Below, in pieces: positions 5,035-10,729 of a stretch of 10,729 nt of DNA. Source of the DNA: WJMT01 sp964624145 (GTDB lineage: Bacteria > Acidobacteriota > Aminicenantia > Aminicenantales > Aminicenantaceae); the NCBI GenBank assembly GCA_964624145.1, contig CAZUXT010000060.1, positions 1-10,729 of the forward strand. The letters run 5' to 3'. Every line of letters begins with the position of its first letter. The stretch's first letter is position 1. The translations under genes and the position numbers were made by a program. The notes beneath the pieces were generated by a model. The model saw nothing but the letters and a program-made list of their open reading frames with translations, ran no database searches and was not told the origin of the DNA.

Positions 5035-8000
5035 CTCATTCCTTTTTTGATTTTCTTGTTCCACTTTGAACGGTCTGGATCTTTTGGTTTCTCCGGTTTC
5101 TTTGGCGGATTCTTCTTGAGCTCTTCCAGCAGCACTTCCACAGCTTTTTCCAGGCTGGGATCTTTCCCTTTGACAATGAGCTCGGGACGGTCATAGACCT
5201 CAATATCCGGTTCAACGCCGATTCCTTCAACAGCCCATTCTCCCTCAGTGTTCACAAATCCAAAAGTGGGAACAGAAAAGGAACTCCCGTCCATCAGTCC
5301 GGGATTGCCGGAAACTCCGACCAGCCCGCCCCATGTGCGGGTGCCCACCAGCAGGCCAAGATCCAGCTTCTTGAAGTAATAGGGAAAAGCATCTCCGCCG
5401 GACGAGGAATAATGATTGATCAGCATCACTTTGGGGCCGTCATGGGCAATCCCGGGAGTTTGAGACATTTCAAGCCCCCGCCTTACCCAGTAGTTCAGGA
5501 TATCCCTGTCCAGAAGGTCGACCATCACATCCGGAATGAATCCTCCGCCGTTGTAGCGTTCATCAATGATCAAAGCATCCTTAGTGGAAAAGGCGTACAT
5601 TCCCTTGAACAGCTCCCGGTTCCCCTGTATGGACGTATTGGGGACATGGAAGTAGCCTATTTTCCCTCCTGAAAGCTTTTCCACCATCTCCCTTCGGCTC
5701 CGGACCCAGTCAAGATAGTACAGATCGAGCTCGCTTCTGACAGGTTTAACCCAGTATTCCCTGGCTCCTTCTTTTGTAGGCTCGGAGTTAACTACCAGCG
5801 AGATTTTCTTGCCTGTGGTGTTTTCCAGAAACTGATACGGATTATTCTTAAGGGTCACATCATTCCCGTTAAGCGATATGAGGTAATCTCCTTCTTTGAC
5901 ATCAATTCCCTGCTCTGTCAGCGGAGAACGGGTGTTTTCATTCCAATTTTCTCCCTGATAGATTTTGGAAATGATATACCTTCCGGCTTTTTCGTCGGCT
6001 GTAAATCCAGCTCCCAGGAGGCCGCCTTCCACTCTTTCAGGACGGTCAAACTCGCCCCAGTTGATATAAGCATGCCCCACATTGAGCTCTCCTACCAGCT
6101 CACCGAAAAGATAATCCAGATCAGCCCGATGCCCCAGATAAGGCACAAGCTGTCCGTATTTTTCTTTCATCTTTGGCCAGTCCACACCATGCAGATTTTC
6201 CACATAGAACCAGTCACGGTAAATCCGCCAGGCATTCGTAAACATCTGCTTCCATTCGGTCATGGGATCGATTTTGACTTCCATGTCTTTGAAATCGAGC
6301 TTGCCGTCACCGGGTTTCTGGTTGGGCTTGAGACCGATGATCCCAAAAGTATCGCGCGCGCTGTAAAGAATCTTTTTTGCTTTGGGAGCCCACGCATATC
6401 CTCTAACACCGCTAATGACCATCTGGTCTTTCTTATCAGAAACAGAAAAATAATGCAGGCCTCCGTCTTTTAGGAAAAGGACTCCTCCTTCCACAGCGGA
6501 AAAGCCTCTGTAATTTCCGGCAGGAAGAGGAAAGGAAACAATCCTGTTGTTTATTCCATCCCTGTCAATTGAAACCTTGATGGATTCTTCCTTTTTCTCA
6601 CCTGCTTCTTTCCCCTTTTCGTTTTCTTTTTCTTTCTTGATCTCTTCCACATCATTTTTCTCTTTGAAAAGAGGTTCTGTATCTTTGCTCAAGGCTGCAG
6701 CGTAGATATTTGTGGCATTGTTGTAAAGATAATCCTGCTCAAAGCTTGAAAAACTGAGTCTGAATGTCCTGTTGGAGAGAAAGAAAAGATATTTGCCGCA
6801 GCTTGAAAATACCGGTGAGAAGTCGGAATACATGTCATCTGTCAGCTGAAAGGACTCCGCCTGCTGGAGCGAATAGACCCAGACAGCTTCCTGCCCGTTA
6901 TCCCCGTCTTTGGAATAGGTCACCCACTGAGAATCAGGAGACCAGCTGTAGTCGGTTATATCAAACCTGCGGGCTTTATCCGCTACAGCTATGTTTTTTG
7001 TTTTAACATCCAGGATCTGGAGTTTCTGGTTCTTATCAGAGAAAAGAAGCTTGGTGCTGTCAGGAGACCATACAGGAGGAAACCGCCAGATACGGCTTCC
7101 CTCGGTGAGCTGCACGACCTTATTGCCTTCGGCTTTATCCATCAGATAGATCTCATACTCTCCTGTCTTATCTGAGTAAAAAGCAAGATAACGCCCGTCA
7201 GGAGACCAGGCAGGGAATATTTCTCTTTGTCCCGGAGTCTCAGATAGATTGTAGGTGACACCCTCTTCGGCGGGAAGCGTGAAGATCTCTCCACGGGCCT
7301 GAAACACAGCTCTTTTTCCTGAAGGAGAAATAGCAAAACTGTTGATGTCGTCTTTGACATTTTTGAAATAAGGAAGAAGATTGGGATTATCAAAGTGAAT
7401 ATCCACTGTGACCTTTTCGGCTTCCCCTTTCTCCTCGTCCAGAACATACACATGCCCTCCGTTTTCATAGGCGATAAAGCCCCCCTCACCGGAAGGCCAG
7501 AGAATGTCATAATCAGTATGATCGGTCACTTTCTCGATCTGGTCTGTGTTCAAGTCATAGGCATACATATTGAGTGTGAGATCCCGGTCTGAAACAAAAT
7601 AGATCTTATCCTCATGCCATATGGGATGGTAGTCGGTTCCGGAAAAAGTCGTCAATCGTCTGGATTCATCTTTTTCCAAATCATAGATCCAGACATCCTG
7701 AGCCCTGCCTCCCTTGTAGCGCTTCCAGGTTCTCCATTCCCTGGAAATGGGAGTATACACGATCTTTTTTCCGTCAGGAGAAAAAGTCCCCCCTCCGGCT
7801 TCAGGTATCTGGAGAGGCCTCTCCAGGCCTCCCTCTCTGTCCACCAGAAAATATTTTCCCATTCTCTGGCCCCAGGGGGTCCTGTTTCCCCTGAAAAGTA
7901 TGTTTTTCGAATCCGGGGTCCAGTCCATAACCTGGTAGTCAAAACCTCCCCGGGGAGGCATCACTCCCACATCATTGTAAAAGGTCAACTGCTTGGGAAT

Positions 8001-8291
8001 GCCACCGGTTGAAGGCATGACATAGACCTGCCGGCTTCCGGAATACTCGGCTGAAAAAGCGATCCACTTCCCGTCAGGCGAGATTTTAGGGAACAGCTCA
8101 AGTCCTTTATGCGAAGTGAGCCTCTTTGCTTCGCCTCCTTTTACTGGAACCGACCAGATATCACCGGCATAAACAAAGACCAAAAGGTCTTTATTCACAT
8201 CGGGAAATCTTAAAACGCGGGCATCATCTCCGGCCCATATAAAAAGAGATAAAAACAAACAGACTACAAGGATGAAGCTCATTTTTTTCAT
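5028..8291 (-). CDS. Secreted tricorn-like protease (S41B, propeller-PDZ-peptidase)
   Basis: This 1087-residue protein is close in length to archaeal tricorn (about 1070) and probably degrades peptides in the periplasm or outside the cell. A signal peptide covers about residues 1-20 (MKKMSFILVVCLFLSLFIWA). Two beta-propeller regions follow (about 25-650), with recurring TolB-like blades such as SPDGKWIAFS and SPDGRYLAFYS. A Lys/Glu-rich linker lies near 540-568. Next come a tricorn C1 region (HRADLDYLFGELV), a PDZ domain (about 755-855) and the S41 core. The expected catalytic residues are present: His740 in NVGHAY, nucleophile Ser964 in SSSGGD, and Glu1022 in AVEGIGVEPD. The oxyanion-side motif NGGGF and TRTWGG are also conserved. 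The residue after the nucleophile is Gly, where I recall Asp in Thermoplasma tricorn. AGGAGG (8301-8296) four bases before the ATG fixes the start. The gene is divergent from padR. Confidence 0.93.
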   Translation of the reverse strand: MKKMSFILVVCLFLSLFIWAGDDARVLRFPDVNKDLLVFVYAGDIWSVPVKGGEAKRLTSHKGLELFPKISPDGKWIAFSAEYSGSRQVYVMPSTGGIPKQLTFYNDVGVMPPRGGFDYQVMDWTPDSKNILFRGNRTPWGQRMGKYFLVDREGGLERPLQIPEAGGGTFSPDGKKIVYTPISREWRTWKRYKGGRAQDVWIYDLEKDESRRLTTFSGTDYHPIWHEDKIYFVSDRDLTLNMYAYDLNTDQIEKVTDHTDYDILWPSGEGGFIAYENGGHVYVLDEEKGEAEKVTVDIHFDNPNLLPYFKNVKDDINSFAISPSGKRAVFQARGEIFTLPAEEGVTYNLSETPGQREIFPAWSPDGRYLAFYSDKTGEYEIYLMDKAEGNKVVQLTEGSRIWRFPPVWSPDSTKLLFSDKNQKLQILDVKTKNIAVADKARRFDITDYSWSPDSQWVTYSKDGDNGQEAVWVYSLQQAESFQLTDDMYSDFSPVFSSCGKYLFFLSNRTFRLSFSSFEQDYLYNNATNIYAAALSKDTEPLFKEKNDVEEIKKEKENEKGKEAGEKKEESIKVSIDRDGINNRIVSFPLPAGNYRGFSAVEGGVLFLKDGGLHYFSVSDKKDQMVISGVRGYAWAPKAKKILYSARDTFGIIGLKPNQKPGDGKLDFKDMEVKIDPMTEWKQMFTNAWRIYRDWFYVENLHGVDWPKMKEKYGQLVPYLGHRADLDYLFGELVGELNVGHAYINWGEFDRPERVEGGLLGAGFTADEKAGRYIISKIYQGENWNENTRSPLTEQGIDVKEGDYLISLNGNDVTLKNNPYQFLENTTGKKISLVVNSEPTKEGAREYWVKPVRSELDLYYLDWVRSRREMVEKLSGGKIGYFHVPNTSIQGNRELFKGMYAFSTKDALIIDERYNGGGFIPDVMVDLLDRDILNYWVRRGLEMSQTPGIAHDGPKVMLINHYSSSGGDAFPYYFKKLDLGLLVGTRTWGGLVGVSGNPGLMDGSSFSVPTFGFVNTEGEWAVEGIGVEPDIEVYDRPELIVKGKDPSLEKAVEVLLEELKKNPPKKPEKPKDPDRSKWNKKIKKGMSL

Positions 8292-8301
8292 GATTCCTCC
8301 T

Positions 8302-8564
8302 AATGAATCCTTTCTTTTTATGATTTCTGATAATACTCCTTTCTTTGTTTTTTTTCAAAGAACTTCAAATCTTTCCTGCATGGCTTTTTGAGTTTATTTG
8401 CTTCCTCTTCTAAATTCTGTCCGCAACCGGACAACCGCTGTTTCAGAAGCGAACAAATTCTCCTGTCTGTAGGACGCCTTTTGCCCGGCTTCCCCTAACG
8501 CCTTTATTTGGCATGAAACATGCATGCATTGATTACGAATGTATCTTCGATCGCGAGGCATAAA
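8302..8564. other. Divergent intergenic region between tricorn and padR
   Basis: These 263 bases must hold the promoters of both genes. The half near tricorn is T-rich on the plus strand. TTGGCA (8508-8513) is a possible -35 for padR, but no good -10 follows at standard spacing. GAGG (8555-8558) is the ribosome site for the padR start at 8565. A GC-richer central part (8410-8500) shows no gene. Confidence 0.45.
8520..8529. promoter_or_regulatory. Candidate PadR operator palindrome
   Basis: ATGCATGCAT is a perfect 10-bp palindrome inside AACATGCATGCATTG, 36 bases before the padR start. PadR proteins commonly bind near-palindromic sites with ATGT/ACAT half-sites and repress their own promoter. 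ACAT overlaps this palindrome and ATGT occurs at 8539-8542. This is only a positional and compositional suggestion. Confidence 0.25.
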
Positions 8565-8903
8565 ATGGTATCAAAAACACTGATGGCCGCATCAACCAGG
8601 CCACTTATTCTGGCCCTGCTCTCCAGGGGAGAAGATTACGGATACAGCATCATCCAGAATGTCAAGGACATTTCAGGGGGGCATCTTGAGTGGACAGACG
8701 GAATGCTCTATCCGGTCTTACAGAGAATGGAAATGGATGATCTGATCACCTCCAAATGGAGACTCTCTAAAGAAAACCGGCCCCGCCGGTACTATACCAT
8801 AACTGAGAAAGGCCGAAAGGAACTGGAATCAGAGCTGGTGAGCTGGCGGAATGTCTGGCAGGCACTCGTCAGCCTGACAAAACCAATCCCATCCGAGGAT
8901 TAA
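8565..8903 (+). CDS. PadR-family transcriptional regulator
   Basis: This 112-residue protein is almost entirely the PadR winged helix-turn-helix domain. STRPLILALLSRGEDYGYSI (residues 10-29) forms the first helices, DGMLYPVLQRMEMDDLI the recognition helix region, and RRYYTITEKGRKEL the beta wing and following helix. PadR proteins are dimeric repressors, usually acting on adjacent transport or stress genes. An ATG at 8520 would add 15 residues that do not fit the family. The ATG at 8565 has GAGG six bases upstream and gives the usual MxSKTL-like beginning, so I chose it. The gene ends 16 bp before the permease start, implying one transcript. This pairing of PadR with a large FtsX-type permease is common in Acidobacteriota and relatives, and the permease operon is the likely target. 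Confidence 0.88.
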   Translation: MVSKTLMAASTRPLILALLSRGEDYGYSIIQNVKDISGGHLEWTDGMLYPVLQRMEMDDLITSKWRLSKENRPRRYYTITEKGRKELESELVSWRNVWQALVSLTKPIPSED

Positions 8904-8919
8904 AATCATTAGGAAAAAC

Positions 8920-10729
8920 ATGTTTGACCTGGAAAAAGAGATCAAAAAATGGAAAAAAAGCCTCTACAAACTCAACCGCCGCTCCCCTTTTCGGGCCGCA
9001 CGGTTTATGCCCGCTATGGCCTGGANNNNNNNNNNNNNNNNNNNNNNNNNNNNNNNNNNNNNNNNNNNNNNNNNNNNNNNNNNNNNNNNNNNNNNNNNNN
9101 NNNNNNNNNNNNNNNNNNNNNNNNNCTCAACCGCCGCTCCCCTTTTCGGGCCGCACGGTTTATGCCCGCTATGGCCTGGAATTATGTAAAGGCGGCCCTG
9201 CGCATGATCCGCCGCCATAAAGTGTATTCCTTTATCAATATCACGGGCCTGGCGCTTGGAATGGCCTGCTGTATCGTGATTGCCTCATATCTCCGGTTCG
9301 AGCTCTCCTATGACAGCTTTCATGAAAACAAGAACCGCATCTTCCGTCTGGTGGAGAAACAGTCCTTTAAAGGACAGGAAGAAAAGAATCTCGGCCAGTC
9401 CACTTCCTGGATGGGAGAGACTCTTGTGGAATACCCGGAGGTCAGCAAAGCGGTCAATTTCATTAATATGGGAAACATCTGGACCAAATACGGGGACGAA
9501 ATTTTTGAGATCCCTCAAGCTCTTCTTGCGGACCCTGATGTCTTCAATGTCTTCTCTTTTAAACTGCTGGAGGGTGACCCGCAGACCGCGCTGCTGGATC
9601 CAAACACAGTGGTCATAACAGAAGATACGGCCCGGCGGATATTCAAGGATGAAGATCCTGTGGGCAAAACTCTTCTAAGCCTGGATTCCAAACAATACAG
9701 AGTCACCGGTGTGGCTGAAAACGTACCTAAAAATTCCCATATCCAATTCGACATGCTGGTTTCCATTACGGAGATGAGGAACCAGCCCGTGGAGTGGGAT
9801 AACTACAATCATATCTCTCCCACTTATGTCCTTCTCAAACAAAATGCGGACCCTGAAACACTGGAAAACAAGCTTCCTGCCCACACCCGGAATTACTTTA
9901 AATTCAATGCCGAGCATGTCTCACTTTTTCTTCAGCCACTGAAAGACACCCATCTTCGCTCCAAGCATATCATGTGGGAGATCAACTGGATGAAGGGTGA
10001 CATCATGTATGTCTCTTTCTTTTCCATTATTATGGTCTTCATTCTTGTGATCGCCTGCATTAATTTCATCAATCTTTCAACGGCCCGGGCTCTCACCCGC
10101 GCCCGTGAAGTGGGCGTCCGCAAGGTCATCGGCGCACACAGATCACAACTCGTCCGGCAGTTCATCGGAGAATCCCTGCTTTTTTCTTTAGCCGCGCTTT
10201 TCCTTGCCGTGGTCATCATTCAAACAATCAAGCCTGCACTCGAAAAAATCCTGGTGTCCGGCCTGTTGTCCTTTTCCTTGGACAATATGGTATTTGTTGC
10301 CGGGATATTCTGTATCCTGGTCGGGAGCGGGATTTTATCAGGCATTTACCCTGCCTTTGTCCTTTCTTCTTTTCGACCGGTGGTTGTTCTTAAAAGCAGC
10401 TTTTCCCAGGGGAAAAAATCCGCGGGAATAAGGAAATTCCTGGTTATGGGGCAGTTTGCGGTCTCTATCATACTGATCTTTTGCACAATGGTCGTTTCCG
10501 GACAGTTCGACTTCATGAGGAAGAAGGACACCGGATTTGATAAGGCCCATGTTGTGACCCTTCCTATGACTGATGAGATGCAGCAGCACTTCGACACGAT
10601 CAAAGAGAGCCTCCTGAAGGATCCCGGAATAAAAGACATCACAGCATCCACGCGTCCATTGGGGACCCCGTTGTGGAGAAATCAAATATTTTTCGAAGGG
10701 ATAAGTCCTGAAGAACAGTGGATTACTCC
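8920..10729 (+). CDS. ABC transporter permease, MacB/FtsX type (partial, interrupted by N gap)
   Basis: The gene starts at the ATG at 8920, with AGGA nine bases upstream, and encodes MFDLEKEIKKWKKSLYK before the 55-bp overlap. After the gap the frame continues from 9126 without a stop to the window edge, giving about 551 residues once the overlap is collapsed. The first membrane helix is in YSFINITGLALGMACCIVIA. A MacB-like periplasmic core follows (FELSYDSFHENKNRIFRLV, then SWMGETLVEYPEV). The first FtsX domain has FILVIACINFINLSTARALT, REVGVRKVIGAHRSQLVRQF and further helices, and a second half begins near KFLVMGQFAVSIIL. Such permeases work with an ABC ATPase in envelope export or mechanotransmission; no ATPase lies in this window. 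The N-terminal EKEIKKWKKSL resembles permease prefix domains of this lineage, but most of that domain is missing. The substrate is unknown. Coupled to padR. Confidence 0.85.
8971..9025 (+). repeat. 55-bp duplicate at left edge of assembly gap
   Basis: This 55-base segment is identical to 9126-9180 and ends at the last base before the Ns. In the permease frame it encodes LNRRSPFRAARFMPAMAW. See the gap entry. Confidence 0.95.
9026..9125. other. Assembly gap of exactly 100 N
   Basis: The 100-base N run is a standard placeholder of unknown size. Both flanks are the same 55-mer touching the Ns. That is the pattern left when two contigs overlapping by one assembler k-mer are scaffolded without merging. 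The most likely true sequence has one copy of the 55-mer and no gap, which restores the permease frame (as drawn, the frame shifts by two bases). Confidence 0.9.
9126..9180 (+). repeat. 55-bp duplicate at right edge of assembly gap
   Basis: This second copy of 8971-9025 begins at the first base after the Ns. The permease frame runs on from it as NYVKAALRMIRRHKVYSF into the first membrane helix. Confidence 0.95.

Noticed and set aside
8341..8362. Hairpin TTCTTTG - eight T - CAAAGAA upstream of tricorn
   Set aside because: It is AT-rich with no following T-run in either orientation and sits in a T-rich stretch where such pairings arise easily. There is not enough to call a terminator or riboswitch.
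8520..8564. Upstream ATG extension of PadR by 15 residues
   Set aside because: The extra residues do not resemble the PadR N-terminus and no ribosome site precedes 8520. The ATG at 8565 has GAGG at good spacing.
8920..9220. Open frames that read through the Ns
   Set aside because: They depend on the arbitrary 100-N length. The duplicated 55-mer shows the real frame is the permease continuing from 9126.
1..10729. CRISPR array, tRNA or rRNA
   Set aside because: No short regularly spaced repeats were seen. No tRNA- or rRNA-like sequence was recognised by eye on either strand.

Overview
The window looks like a scaffold from an uncultured bacterium of the Candidatus Aminicenantes / Acidobacteriota type. 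This is inferred from gene style only: zinc-ribbon Ser/Thr kinases related to hydrolase-fused forms, a bacterial tricorn protease, and a PadR regulator coupled to a large FtsX/MacB-type permease. A 100-base run of N shows that it is a scaffolded draft assembly. No rRNA, tRNA, CRISPR array or intact transposase was seen.

Layout. Positions 1-75 may be the tail of an unidentified plus-strand gene. Positions 107-2410 are a scrambled accessory island, with all recognisable genes on the minus strand. It holds a Ser/Thr kinase cut off just after its DFG motif, a complete MntA/HepT (nucleotidyltransferase/HEPN) toxin-antitoxin pair, and a C-terminal fragment resembling the hydrolase domain that such kinases often carry. 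Two direct copies of a roughly 210-bp repeat (107-322 and 1797-2012, about 94% identical over the last 202 bp) sit at the junctions. Positions 2695-4056 are an intact sodium-dependent amino acid transporter of the NSS/SNF family. It is followed by a diverged third copy of the repeat, which runs into a HicB-type ribbon-helix-helix remnant. A near-consensus promoter then drives a small exported or membrane glycine-zipper protein (4389-4958).

Positions 5028-8291 (minus) encode a full-length secreted tricorn-like S41 protease with its catalytic Ser, His and Glu in place. Divergent from it, a PadR regulator (8565-8903) and an ABC-type permease (8920 to the window end) form a tight operon. The N gap lies inside the permease and is flanked by an exact 55-bp duplication. 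It is very probably an assembly artefact: collapsing it gives one uninterrupted reading frame to the window edge.

Functionally, the right half fits an envelope and peptide module: extracytoplasmic proteolysis by tricorn, plus a PadR-controlled permease. The transporter could take up amino acids that such proteolysis releases, though that link is speculative. The left half is a repeat-rich, recombining region collecting toxin-antitoxin genes and broken genes. The most interesting item is the repeat family and its link to gene breakpoints and toxin-antitoxin modules.
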